From the NCBI RefSeq assembly GCF_036884655.1, contig NC_088356.1:12851001-12915000 (forward strand): 64,000 nt of DNA, given 5' to 3'. The position numbers and the translations under genes were made by a program. This DNA comes from Musa acuminata AAA Group (Eukaryota; Streptophyta; Magnoliopsida; Zingiberales; Musaceae). Shown piece by piece: positions 48,826-60,813 of the stretch (positions are counted from its first letter, which is position 1; every line of letters begins with the position of its first letter). The notes beneath the pieces are model-generated. The model was given only the letters and a program-made list of their open reading frames with translations, was not told the origin of the DNA and did not search any database.

Positions 48826-49448
48826 TCATGGTCAACATCCGGATCCTCAGAAAAATCTCGGTTGAAGAGATCAAATGAGCTCATGCAACAAGCAACAAAA
48901 GGAAGATCTACATGTATCGACACCTCACCAATCCCACCGATCACAAGTGTATCATCTTTCCACCAAAATTGCAACCCACTTTCACCACCGAAATCGAAAG
49001 CGCAAGAAAACTACGACAATATTACCAACAAATCCACCGATACGGAAGCAAAGAAAAACAAAATCATTTGTGAGGAGACCATGCGAAATGGTTAATCCGA
49101 AACACTAAAAGACGGCATTTGCAATTAAAGAGAATAGAAAAAAACACAATCTTTTTCCTCAGAAGTGGAGCAGATGGACGAAGGGTACCTCACAACCCAG
49201 TCATTTGGAAGATTGAAAGAGAATCGCAGAGCCGAAGGAAGCGCCGAAGGGGAAATCACAAATCGTGCGAGTGAGCACGGCGAAGCCTCTCGCCGCTCCC
49301 AACTTCCCCATTAAATATCTTGCAGCAACCCACCGGTCGGGACCGGTTGCTGCTAGTTTCGTGACCGCCTATCGGCGGTCATTTCTTCTGCTTTTGGGCT
49401 TCTCTCATAGATTAGGCCGGCGGATCGAGATCCACATCCGGCCGCCCC
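47838..49448. other. Probable leader intron of the 46-48 kb pseudogene, plus microsatellites
   Basis: AT-rich, with a (TTTTC)n run near 48746-48775 and a (TTC)n run at about 48797-48824. On the minus strand, ggttgtgag followed by gtaccc near 49185 could be a leader-exon donor. No coding exon is seen. Confidence 0.5.
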
Positions 49449-49985
49449 GTGGGGACGCAGCCCTACTTGCCGTCGGCCCTTGAGATGGTGGGATTTCAAC
49501 CGTTGGATGGGTTGCGAGGTGGTCGAAAGCCGACTCCTTCGGCTACGGCTCTCGTCGGTCCAAGAAAAGCTCGGCTATTGGGTGTTTGGCGCTCTCCAAA
49601 CGATCTCAAGCATATCCCAAGGTCGATCGAGCGAAGTTGGAACATCCTTCCGTTTGCTTCGATTCGGACCCCAAAAAGTATGCATTTGTCGATCGATATG
49701 CCTATGGAATATATAGATTCACATTCTGCGTTCAAAAAGATCGATGACGATCCGTCTGTACGCGAACGAAGTAATTTTGTGGATGGCATCGACAACGCTG
49801 CAGAATGGACGAGATGGATGGAGTTCTCGCAGGGAAGAAAGGTTGGTCTGGTGAGATTGTATGAAGTAGAAACAGGTAGCCAAAGGTCATCCGATTTTTC
49901 TCAAGAAAAAGGATCCATCCCTGTATTACTATCCGATTTAGATAGTAATACACATGAAATTGATAAAAACACTGAAAAAAATTAA
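49449..49985 (+). CDS. Orphan 178-codon ORF
   Basis: An uninterrupted frame runs from ATG 49449 (alternative ATG at 49485, MVGFQPLDGL) to TAA 49983-49985. The product is soluble-looking, rich in Arg and Ser in its first half and acidic at the end (SDLDSNTHEIDKNTEKN). There is no signal peptide, membrane segment or motif I recognise. It lies about 180 bp from the probable 5' end of the neighbouring pseudogene, on the opposite strand, and upstream of a TRIM element. It could be a small lineage-specific gene, an exon of a larger one, or a chance ORF in GC-richer DNA. Confidence 0.35.
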   Translation: MGTQPYLPSALEMVGFQPLDGLRGGRKPTPSATALVGPRKARLLGVWRSPNDLKHIPRSIERSWNILPFASIRTPKSMHLSIDMPMEYIDSHSAFKKIDDDPSVRERSNFVDGIDNAAEWTRWMEFSQGRKVGLVRLYEVETGSQRSSDFSQEKGSIPVLLSDLDSNTHEIDKNTEKN

Positions 49986-50442
49986 GCAAAAAAAAACAAA
50001 CAGACAAGGAAGGAAGGTCCAAACATACAATTTGCATTTGCAGTTTAACTTGTCATTCTAATGCCCAAATGATGTCCCATACTATGTTTTGCCTTAATCT
50101 TGCAGTAACACAAGTGTTTTTTCTTGGTCATCATGTGGTTGTCATTCTTATGCAGAATCTCTTGTATTGAAATGTTGTATGGTTTTTCTTGCACCCTAAT
50201 CACTATGATGTGATTGCATGATCATGCATCCTATGTAAGCTCCTTGTTCTAGAGGATGATCCTGATCTAACGGAGGTTTTGGGCTTTCTAGAGGGTCCTA
50301 ATGGCCTATATTGTCATAATGTGAATTTGATTAAACTTGAGTAGTTATATTAGGTAATTTGTATGGTATGTTTGTCATCCTAATCACCAATAGATAGTCT
50401 CAAAGGGGGGTTGGTTGATATTGTTTTTCCATCTACGGGGAA
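49986..50442. other. Intergenic
   Basis: AT-rich sequence with no feature I can support. Confidence 0.6.
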
Positions 50443-50967
50443 TGTAAAACTCCAATTAGTTTCACATCGGAAGTGGTCAAGATTGAAATTGACTTATTAG
50501 AGAGTATGATAAGTATACTACTATTAACTTCAATTTAAGTATTTTAATTCGTGGTTTGGGTTCAACAAAGTTAATAAGCTAGTTAGTCTATCAGGTTTGG
50601 GTCTTGACAAATGATATCAGAATCGATCTAGAATTGAAATATGAAGATGGACTCGAGTAGAAAATGACTACCTATGGAGGGAGTCAGATGACTCATTATA
50701 GCGTGGAGCTACCACTAAACTATGCCTCACGTGCACCATGCTATGATTTGAACTATATTAGATCTTGACGAGGATATTCAATCCTCAAGTGGGATAAATT
50801 ATAATATTCAAATTACTCCTACATCGGAAGTGAATAAGACTAAAATTAATTTATAAAAGTCTGACAAATGTACTACTATCAATTTCAGCTTAAATATCTT
50901 AGTTAGTGATTTGGATTCAATCAAATTAACAAACTAGTTATTTCATCGTCAGGATCGGATCGTGACA
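50443..50967 (+). mobile_element. TRIM (terminal-repeat retrotransposon in miniature)
   Basis: Two diverged direct repeats, 50443-50609 (167 bp) and 50800-50967 (168 bp), align end to end: TGTAAAACTCCAATTAG...GGTCTTGACA and TATAATATTCAAATTAC...GATCGTGACA. Right after the first comes atgatatcagaatcgatc, close to the tRNA-iMet primer site TGGTATCAGAGC. A purine stretch (caagtgggataa) precedes the second. Flanks gggaa and gcgaa differ by one base. The 190-bp interior codes for nothing, as expected for a TRIM mobilised by other elements. Confidence 0.8.
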
Positions 50968-51649
50968 GCGAACGCTACCTTTGATAGTTGTCAAGTGATT
51001 ATATTGGTTTGCTAACATATCATTTATATCTTGTTTGCTGAGTTGTTCACTTATGTGACTTTGATGGTTGAACATTTGCACTTCATACATGGAGCAAGTC
51101 CCTTTTTTTGTGAACTTACTGCCTCTTCCAACATATTTCTTATTACAGAAGTTCTTGGTTGGTGGTTTAGAGGCTTCCTTGTCTCTTTTCTCAATAATAA
51201 TTAGTGACAAGCTACCGTTTTGTGTCAGTCAGGGTCAGATTGATGAAGATTATTTTTTGAAGTTGTTGGATTGATGCTGAATTTTCACAAGTAACGTATC
51301 TACTTGTGTTTTTTGAGTAATGTATGTTTAATTTTAAGTATTGCCATAATATTGCACTTCTGTCCAGTTCATTTCATTACCTGCACTTGTGTTTGAAGCA
51401 AGATGGAAGTTGTTAAAGCAATGATCAACAGGGTATAGTTTTGTTGTTCATTCAATTTTAGGCAGCACGTATTCTTGTCAGGATCGAAACATCATTTTTT
51501 TATTTTGCTTTACTGCTTTTTCTTCCCAAGGTTGAGATAGTGAGTTATTTGCAGTTTCCGACCATCCTAGCTAGTTAGACATTTTTGCTTGCTTCACCTT
51601 AAATTTTTATTTGGAGAAATTATTTTTTATATGTTATATATAATGTTAA
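50968..51649. other. Intergenic
   Basis: No feature supported. A 90-codon minus-strand ORF (50938-51210) overlaps the TRIM end and has no recognisable domain. Confidence 0.55.
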
Positions 51650-52580
51650 AAAACATTTATGTTATATATATAAAAAAATTATGTTATGATTAAAATCAAA
51701 TAACATTAGATCGATTTAATTATGTATAATTTTGATATAATCTAAAAAGGAACTCTATATGATCTGCAAGGGTACCATCTTTAGATGTAAAATCGTTATA
51801 AACTGTAATCCCTCAACTGCGTCCTCTATGAAATGCGTAACATATATCATCCAATCCATAGAGGTCCTATCTATTTATAGACGAGAGCAGAGATTATTAG
51901 AAGAGTTCCTCGGGCATCCCGTGAGGAATCCTACTATAATATGAACTTTCTTTTGATCAATATCTATTATCAGAATCCAATTAGTTCTATTATATATCTT
52001 ATCCAATTATAAAAGACTATGTAATCTAACATTCTCTCACTTTGCCCAATAATTAATAAGATATAAAAGAAATTCAAAATTAAAATAAATAAAATAAAAT
52101 TTGTTTGAAAATAATTTTACTTAATTAGATTTCAAAAATTTTGAAAAGTATTTTATACATGGTCATAAATTAAAAAAAAATTCAATAAGTTCAATAAACA
52201 TAATAATACTATATTAAGTCCAACTATCAATGTGAGTCATAGCGATTGTATATCATCAATATCATACTCCATTCTATGTACCACAACATTGTTAGTCTTT
52301 CCTAATATAGTCCATAATGACCCATGTAATTTGTCTTGTCAAGACAATCATATTATTACATTCAACTATAATATGTATAAACATAAATGTAAACATGATA
52401 GCATAAATAAATAACTTTAATTAAGCAAAAAAATGTTAACAATAGCATCCACCTAAATATGCATCACCATATCTTTTATGACTTGCTCACAAGCCTCAAT
52501 CTAAGAACATGTTCTTTAAATATTTTACACCGTAAAACTTTATTAAATGGATTAGCAATCATCATAGTAATGCTTAGGTT
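51650..52580 (-). mobile_element. Copia retrotransposon D, left portion (LTR and end of pol)
   Basis: The LTR ends at 52031 with ATCTAACA, followed by the complement of the polypurine tract aaagtgagagaa. Its left limit is uncertain (about 51650). Sequence from 52032 to 52575 corresponds to the 3' end of a minus-strand Copia pol, including gattagcaatcatcatag, which matches the RNase H end in the other elements. It is interrupted at 52581 by Copia E and resumes at 60814. Confidence 0.75.
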
Positions 52581-53864
52581 TGTTGAATCTCGGATTTTGA
52601 TAATGAAGTTAATTGTAAATTGTTTGATCTAATCTATATATTGAGAAAAGTATGTAGGATTAACTACGATAGCAGTAAGACATAAAGCAAGTGTTATGCC
52701 GGAGTCAAGATCGAGATCTCATTGGGAGTTCGAGAGTTCGTCGAAAGTCCAGACGATCGTCGGAAGTTCTGCCGAAACCAAACGAGAAGTCCAGGAGCTT
52801 ACCAAAGAAGCTCATCGAAACTTGCCAAGAAGATCGTTGTAAAGTCTAGGAGCTTACCGGGAGTCCGCCGGAGCATTGCCGAGAGTTCGTCGGAGGTTCG
52901 CCGGATGTATGCCGGAAGCTCGTCGGAAGAGCAATTGACGCACCGAAATAAGAAGTACACTAAACATATCTTAATTATCGTAGTTAGAGTGTAAATTAAG
53001 TTAGGATTGTGAGGTAATCCCACTAACTTAATTAGGGGCCAATTGGGCCCTTAATAGGACTGAATTGGACCGAATTAAGCCCTCAATTCAGCTCCTAAAT
53101 TCTTGGCCGGCGTTGGCACCGCTTGGAAAGTAGTGCCCTAGGAAATCTGGGCGGTGGTACCGCCAACAATTATTGCTGCCAACGGTGGTACTGCCCAGAT
53201 TGGGTGGTGGTACCGTACAATGTTAGGTGTCAAGTGGTGGTACCGCCCAGTAATGGCGGTGGTACTGCTAGGACCCCAGAAATCCAGGATTAGACACTTT
53301 TTGGCCCCATTTTTGAAGCTATTGGGGCCTATAAAAACCTCACCATTTTCTGCATGAAAGGGCACGAAAGCATTGAGATAATCTTGAGTTGTTAGGGTGT
53401 AAAAGTGTTGTAAATAAGTACTAGAGTTCTCCTCTTCCCTTTCTAAGTTTTGAGATCATTCAAGAGAGGTGTGAGACTTGTAAGAGTTCTATACTAAACC
53501 CGTGAAAAGGAGAAAGTGCTATAAAAGAGGTGGTTGGTATTCACCTATTGAAGGAAGGCCTTTAGTGGATGCCAGAGACCTCGTCGGAGGAGGAATCCGA
53601 AAGTGGATGTAGGTCATGTTGACCGAACCACTCTAAATCCTGATTTGCTTTTCATTTGAGCAATTTACATTACTACAAATCTCCTTAATCATCTCTTGCA
53701 CTTTTACGAAAGCTTTCAAGTTCATAATCTCACCAAAACGAATTAAATCGAAACCATTTTTATCGGAATAAGTTTTAAACGAAACGAATAATTTTCTGAA
53801 ATCATAAAAGTTTTCCGTTGCACTAATTCACCCCCCCCTCTTAGTGCCGCTCTTGATCCTAACA
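52581..53864 (+). repeat. Left LTR of Copia E
   Basis: 1284 bp. Contains a cluster of ggtggtaccgcc-like repeats (about 53145-53275) and a C-run just before the end. It is followed by the primer site. Confidence 0.94.
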
Positions 53865-53914
53865 ATTGGTATCAGAGCAAGGTTCACTCTCGTTTGGTTT
53901 AAAACCCAAGAGAG

Positions 53915-56900
53915 ATGACATTTGTTGGCAACCTAGATGGCCATTCAATTACACGTCCGCCCATGTTCAATGGGACGAATTACACATATTGGAAGACTAG
54001 AATGAGGATCTTCCTAATTTCAATAGATTTCGAATTATGAAATATTATAGAAAATGACTTTCAAAAGTTTTCACTTCCAATGAACAATTGGAATGAATTG
54101 GAGAAGAAGACTTTCGCTTTAAACGCAAAGGCTATGAATGCATTATTTTACGCATTAGATAAAAACGAGTTTAATCGAATATCGATTTGCGAAACAACTT
54201 TTGACATTTAACACACACTCGAAGTGACTCATAAAGGCACTAGTAGAGTGAAGGAGTCAAAAATTAATCTTTTAGTGCATTCTTATGAGTTATTTCGAAT
54301 GAAATCGAGTGAGACCATTGAAGACATGTATACCCGATTTATGGATGTTGTCAATAGTCTAAAAGGACTTAGTAAAGGTTTCTCAAATTTTGAATTGGTT
54401 AATAAGATTTTAAGATCCCTTCCAAAAAGTTGGGATCCTAAAGTAATGGCCATTCAAGAGGCAAAAGATCTAAATAATTTTCATCTTGAAGAACTAATTG
54501 GGTCACTAATGACATATGAAATGACATGTAAAGCTCATGAAGAGCTTGAAGACACCCTTCTAAAGAATAGGAAGGACATAGTACTGAGAACACAAGAAGA
54601 CCACTTGAAAAAAAACTAGTGATGAGGACTTTGATAATGACTTGGCACTCTTAATAAAGAAGTTCAAAAGATTCATAAAAAAAAATAAATTTTAAAAAAA
54701 AATACTAAAAATAAATTTGAACCTAAGAACAAGTGATATGTTATGAATGCAAGAAGCCGGGACACTTCAAGAGTGAATGTCCCCAAGCAAAGAGGAGGCA
54801 ACCAAAGAAGAAGGCTCTCAAAGTTACATGGGACGACTCAAGTGCATCTGAAGAAGAGGAGCCTACCATCACCGAGCAAGTTGCTTACTATGCACAAATG
54901 GCAATTGGAAATGAGGTAACAAGTTCATTTGATGCAAATTTATCCTTTGATGAACTATTAAATGCTTTTAATAATCTATTTGATGAATACAAATTAATTA
55001 GTATAAAATATAAATTATTAAAAAAAGGAGCATGCTTCTCTTGTTAGTGATTTTGATAGATTAAAAATTGAGCACAATGATAGTTTAGCTCTATGAAATG
55101 TGATGAACTAGAAATACTTCAAAAAGAAAACATGTTACTAAGGGAAACCTTAAGAAAATTTGAGGTTGGTAGCAAGTCCTTGAACATGATCCTTGCCAAC
55201 AAGGATCATGTTCATAGAAAAGGTGGAATTGGATTTATGAGTAGCCCTCACCAAAATCCAACCAACTTTGTTAAAGGCCCTACTTTGCATGTTTCATCCC
55301 GAAATAAATGTAATTTTTGTTGCAAATTTGAGCATGTAGCTTGTCATTGTCCATTCGAGAAATATAGTCCACATAAATTGATTTGGATTCCTAAAGGAAC
55401 CTCAAATGAATCAATGCAACATGATAAGCTATGTTGATCGATTTTTGAGACGCCCAAGGTCAAATGGGTACCTAAAAATAATCTCTTTTTGTAAAAAAAT
55501 GTACCATCACAAGCTAGGAGATCCATCTCATTTCTCTAAGCTCACTAGCCTAGACGAAGGATATGTCACCTTCGAAAACAACAACAAAGGTAAAATCATT
55601 ATCAAAGGAACCATGGTAACAAATCCAACCTTCTTATTGAAGATGTATAGTTAGTTGATGGTTTAAAGTATAACCTTTTGAGTATTAGTCAATTATGTGA
55701 TAAATGATATATTGTTAGATTTGAATCTAATGCTTGTATTATTGAAAAACCACACAAAAATACATATATGATTATTCTAAAATAAAATAATGTATACACT
55801 ATCGAGATTAATGATCTTTGTAATGAAATGTGCTTTTCGGTTTTGAATGACGATGCTTGGCTTTGGCATAGGAGATTAGGTCATGCTAGCATGAAACTAA
55901 TCTCTCAAATTTCATCTAAAAAACTTATAAGAGGAATTCCTCATATCAAGTTCATCAAAGATAATGTGTGTGATGCATGTCAACTAGGAAAACAAATAAA
56001 AGGTAGCTTCAAACATAAGAACCAAATAAGCACCTCTAGACCTTTACAATTGATCCATATGGATTTGTTTGAACCAATTGCTACATCAAGCCTAGGAGAT
56101 AACAAATACGTATTTGTCATCGTGGATGATTATAGTAGACACACATGGACTTATTTTTTGGCACACAAAAGTGAATGCTTTAGGTATTTCTCTAAGTTTT
56201 ATAAACTTATTCAAAATGAAAAGGGTTTTATGATTTCATCAATTCGAAGTGATCACGGTAGTAAATTTCAAAACCGTGATTTCCAAGAATTTTATGAATC
56301 TAATGGATACAACCACAACTTCTCTACTCCAAGAAATCCTCAACAAAATGGAGTAGTAGAAAGAAAGAATAGAAACTTATAAGAAATGACAAGAATCATG
56401 TTAAACAAATATAGCCTACCCAAATATTTTTGGGCCAAAGCCGTTAATATGACATGATATGTTATGAATAGGGTTATAGTAAGACCACTACTTTCCAAGA
56501 CTCCTTATGAGTTGTGGAACAACAAAAAACCCAACGTTTCATACTTTAAAGCCTTCAGATGTAAAGGTTTAATTTTGAATGAAAAAGATGCCTTAGGTAA
56601 ATTTGATGCAAAATCTGATGAAGGAATTTTTGATGGTTATTGTTTTGTTTCTAAAGCATTTTGTATCTTTAACAAAAGAATTTTAATTATAGAAGAATCC
56701 ATTCATATTATTTTTAATGAAGTTTCTAAAGTTAAGAAAAATGATTTTGATGATGATGTTAATTTTGATTCTTTGAATTTAAATGAAACCCTTTCTCCAT
56801 CTAGCAACTTGGATGCATCTTCTTCCAAAACATCCTTACCCAAGGATTATAAGTATGTAGATGCTCAGTCTAAGGAGCTAATCATAGGAGACACATCTAA

Positions 56901-58485
56901 AGGGGTTCAAACGCGTTCCTCTCTTAAAAATTTTTATGCAAACGGTGCTTTTCTCTCCCAAATTGAACCTAAATGCATTAGCAAGGCCTTGAAAGATGAT
57001 TCATGGGTCATCGCAATGCAAGATAAGTTAAATCAATTTGAGAGAAATTAGGTGTGAAAACTTGTTTTAAGGCCAAATGACCATTTAGTTACTGATACTA
57101 AATGGGTCTTTAGAAATAAGCAAGATAAACTTGGTATCATGGTTAGAAACAAGGCTAGATTAGTGGCCAAAGGTTTTAACCAAGAAGAAGGGATCGATTA
57201 TGAAGCGACCTTCACTCCTGTGACACGATTAGAAGTCATAAGGATGCTCCTTACCTATGGTAGTAGTAATAATTTTAAGTTATTTCAAATGGATGTTAAA
57301 AGTGCTTTTCTTAATGGCTTTATTTATGAAGAAGTTTATATTGAACAACCTCCTGGATTTGAGAATGATAATCTCTGTAATCATGTGTTTAAATTGACTA
57401 AAGCTCTCTATGGTTTAAAACAAGCCCTAAGGGCTTGGTATGAGAGACTTAGCTCTTTTCTTATTCTAAATAATTTCTCTAAAGGCAAGGTCGATACTAC
57501 ATTATTTATCAAAAATTTTAAAAATAATTTTCTTATTGTTCAAATTTACGTCGATGATATCTTTTTCGGTTCCACGAATGAATCTCTATATGAATCATTT
57601 ATTAAAAGTATGAGTCTTGAATTTGAAATAAGCTTGATGGGAGAATTAATCTTCTTTTTAGGCTTACAAATCAAACAACTAAATAATGGCATCTTTTTTA
57701 GTTAAACAAAATACGCTTTAGATTTGCTAAAAAGGTTTAATATGGATAGCTCAAAAGCTATCAACACTCCCATGAGTACCTCCACTAAGTTAGACATTGA
57801 TGAAAGTGGAGAAAGCTTTGATCAAAAAGCTTATAGGAGTATAATAGGAAGTCTACTATATCTCACCACAACTAGACCGGATATCATGTTTCGTGCAGGT
57901 CTTTGTGCTAGGTTTCAATCTAATCCTAAGATATCTCATCTTAAAGCAGTTAAGAGAATTCTTAGATATCTTTAAGGTACCACTAATCTAGGATTATGAT
58001 ATCCAAAATCTGAGAACTTTGAACTAATTGCATATGCTGATGCGGATTTTGCTGGATGTAGATTAGATAGAAAAAACACATCCGGAACATGTCAGTTTTT
58101 AGGGCACACACTTGTTTCTTGGTTATCCAAGAAATAAAACTCGGTTGCACTATCTACAATCGAAGTTGAGTACATCGCAGCTAGTGTATACTGTGTACAA
58201 GTTGTGTGAATGAAAAATACTTTAAAGGATTATAAGATTCATCTTAAAAATATTCCTAACACAAGTGTAATATGTTTAACAAAAAATCTAATTCAACACT
58301 CTAGAACTAAACATATTGATATTATGTATCACTTTATATGAGATCATGTTAATAATCATGATATAATCCTAGAGTTTATTGATACAAAATATCAATTAGC
58401 CGATATTTTTACAAAGCCTTTAAGTGAAGAATAATTTGATTTTATTATAAGAGAATTAGGAATGTTAATTTGTCCGAATGCATAA
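53915..58485 (+). pseudogene. Decayed Copia gag-pol polyprotein (element E)
   Basis: Starts at ATG 53915 (MTFVGNLDG) with PPMFNGTNYTYWKTRM, then an early TGA in a Trp position near 54038. Gag UBN2 region is at 54224-54619. The zinc knuckle CYECKKPGHFKSEC (about 54739-54780) is intact. GAG-pre-integrase has WLWHRRLGH and CDACQLGK, and the integrase has the D/D/E residues in HMDLFEP, IRSDHGSKF and ERKNRN (55828-56382). Next come the integrase tail (56464-57051), reverse transcriptase with FQMDVKSAFLNG and YVDDIFFG (57139-57705), and RNase H from 57724 to the stop at 58485 (about FTKPLSEE to ICPNA). Roughly ten stops, several of them TGG to TGA or CAA to TAA, split it. Confidence 0.93.
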
Positions 58486-58910
58486 ATTTAATGTATATCT
58501 TTTCTGGATTATCTTTCACTTAATGTATTCCTTGAATGGAGCTTCATGAGTCTATGTCATATCAAGTTTACTTCATACCCTTGCTCAATCACTTAATGAT
58601 TTTTGATACACTCAATCACTCCATGGATTTCATTGACAAATGGATATCTTGATAATTGAAAGATAAATTTTTAGTATGAGATAAACACTTACAAGAGTGA
58701 AGAGTTGATTTCATATAAATATCTTAATCCTAACAATTAGAGTTGATTTGATTTCACATAAATATCTTGATCCTTATGAAAATTGAAGCATGATTTAATG
58801 AAACTCTTTTATCGTTTTTAACTTGATTCAAATCATTTCACAAAGTTGGTTCTTAATGGATTTCCTCCTTACTTTCCTTCTTCATGCTAAGTTTTGATGA
58901 AAAAAAAGAG

Positions 58911-58941
58911 GGAGGGGGGGGGGGGCGGGGGGGGGGGGGGG
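58911..58941 (+). repeat. Long G homopolymer tract in Copia E
   Basis: About 30 bases, nearly all G, interrupted by one C and flanked by AG-rich sequence, between pol and the 3' LTR. Such runs are prone to sequencing and assembly error and could fold as G-quadruplex. Confidence 0.9.
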
Positions 58942-59518
58942 TGGAGAAGTTGAAGGAAGGTATCTCTTTAATATTTATAACTTTTAATGTGAGAACTTTT
59001 AAATATGATTGGTATACAAATTGAAATGTGGCATAAAGTTTTACCACACTTGCATTGTTGAATCATTCTCCTTTTTGTTGATGACAAAGGAGGAGAAATA
59101 ATACCAAAATATGGTAAATTGATGACAAATATATGCAATGTATTTCATCATATATACTTGAAATGTTTACTTGATAAATTTTCTTTATTATGATAAGATA
59201 TCTAGAGCTTAACTTGCTATTTTACAAATTGATATCTTGCCGTAGAATGATGATTTAGTATCTTTGTCATCTTTAATATTTGAAATATCATACTTGAAAA
59301 CGGATGTCATGCCTTGACATCATTTTGAGAATGTTAGATCATGATAGGAATCATGATGTGTGTATTGATAAATTTAAATAAATTTAACTTATCAATTTGT
59401 TTCTTGAATTCAAAGACCTTGAATTCAAGAATGTCTTTTCTCAAGTATGACATATAAATAGGGGGAGTTAAGGTTAATTCCGTCATTAATTAATTGTCAT
59501 TATAAAAAAGGGGGAGAT

Positions 59519-60813
59519 TGTTGAATCTCGGATTTTGATGATGAAGTCAATTGTAAATTGTTTGATCTAATCTATATGTTGAAAAAGGTATGTTGATTAA
59601 CTACGATAATAGTAAGACATAAAGCAGGTGTTGTGCTAGAGTCAAGATCGAGATCTCATTAGGAGTTCGAGAGTTCATCGGAAGTCCGGACGTTCGTTGG
59701 AAGTTCTGTTGGAACCAACCGAGAAGTCCAGGAGCTTGCCAAAGAAGCTCGTCGGAACTTTCCAAGAAGATCGTCGTAAAGTCCAGGAGCTTGCCGAGAG
59801 TCCGCCAGAGCATTGCCGAGAGTTCGTCGGATGTTTGCTAGAAGTACGTTGAAAGCTTGCCGGAAGAGCAATTGATGCACTGGAACAAAAAGTGCAGTAA
59901 ACATGTCTTAATTATCATAGTTAGAGCGTAAATTAAGTTAGGATTGAGAGATAATCCCATTAACTTAATTAGGGACCAATTGACCCGTTAACAGGGCTGA
60001 ATTGGGCCGAATTGAGCACCCAATTCAGCCCCTGAATTCTTAACTGACGGTAACACCACTTGGAAAGCAATGCCCCAGGAAATCTAGGCAGTGGTACCGT
60101 CGGCAGTTATTGTTGCCAATGGTGGTACCGCCAAATCTCGGTCTCCGAGCTCTGTTAGGCTGTGATATCACCCAGATTGGGCGGTAGTACCACCCAGTGT
60201 CAGGTGTCAGGCGATGGTACCGCCAGGACCCCAGAAATCCAGGATTATACACTTTTTGGCTCCATTTTTGAAGCCATTGGAGTCTATAAAAATATTTTCT
60301 GCATGAAAGAGCATGAAAGCATTGAGATAATCTTGAGTTGTTGGGGTGTAAAAGTGTTGTAAACAAGTGCTAGAGTTCTCCTCCTCCCTTTCTAAGTTTT
60401 GAGACCATTCAAGAGAGGTGTAAGACTTGTAAGGGTTCTCTCCTAAACCCGTGAAAAGGAGAAAGCATTGTAAAAGAGGTGGTTGGTCTTCACATATTGA
60501 AGGAAGGCCTTTAGTGGATGTTGGAGGCCTCGTTGGAGGAGGAATCCGAAAGTGGATGTAGGTCACTTTGACCGAACCACTCTAAATCCTGGTTTGCTTT
60601 TCATTTGAGCAATTTATATTACTGCAAATCTCCTTAATCCTCTCTTGCACTTTTACGAAAGCTTTTAAGTTCATAATCTTTCCAAAACGGATTGAATTGA
60701 AACCATTTTTGTCCGGATCAGTTTTAATCGAAACGAACATTTTTCTGAAATCGTAAAAGTTTTCTGCTACACTAATTCAACCCCCCCTCTTAGTTTTGCT
60801 CTTGATCCTAATA
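59519..60813 (+). repeat. Right LTR of Copia E
   Basis: 1295 bp, begins TGTTGAATCTCGG directly after the polypurine tract. The terminal CA is mutated to TA (cctaata), and the aggtt duplication follows. Confidence 0.94.

Larger units (their letters stand above)
52581..60813 (+). mobile_element. Copia retrotransposon E, SIRE/Maximus-like, nested in Copia D
   Basis: Long LTRs at 52581-53864 and 59519-60813 begin TGTTGAATCTCGGATTTTGA and end GATCCTAACA or GATCCTAATA. Perfect 5-bp duplications aggtt flank it (52576-52580 and 60814-60818). The primer site TTGGTATCAGAGCAAGG starts at 53866, and the polypurine tract aaaaaagggggagat ends at 59518. LTRs near 1.3 kb, a total of 8.2 kb, and this LTR start are characteristic of the SIRE/Maximus lineage. 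The gag-pol frame is broken by stops. About 1 kb lies between pol and the 3' LTR, where some SIRE elements have an env-like ORF; none is seen here. Confidence 0.95.

Noticed and set aside
49449..49985. Possible plastid DNA insertion
   Set aside because: The bases around this ORF reminded me of plastid spacer sequence, but I could not match the protein to any plastid gene, so the idea is not supported.
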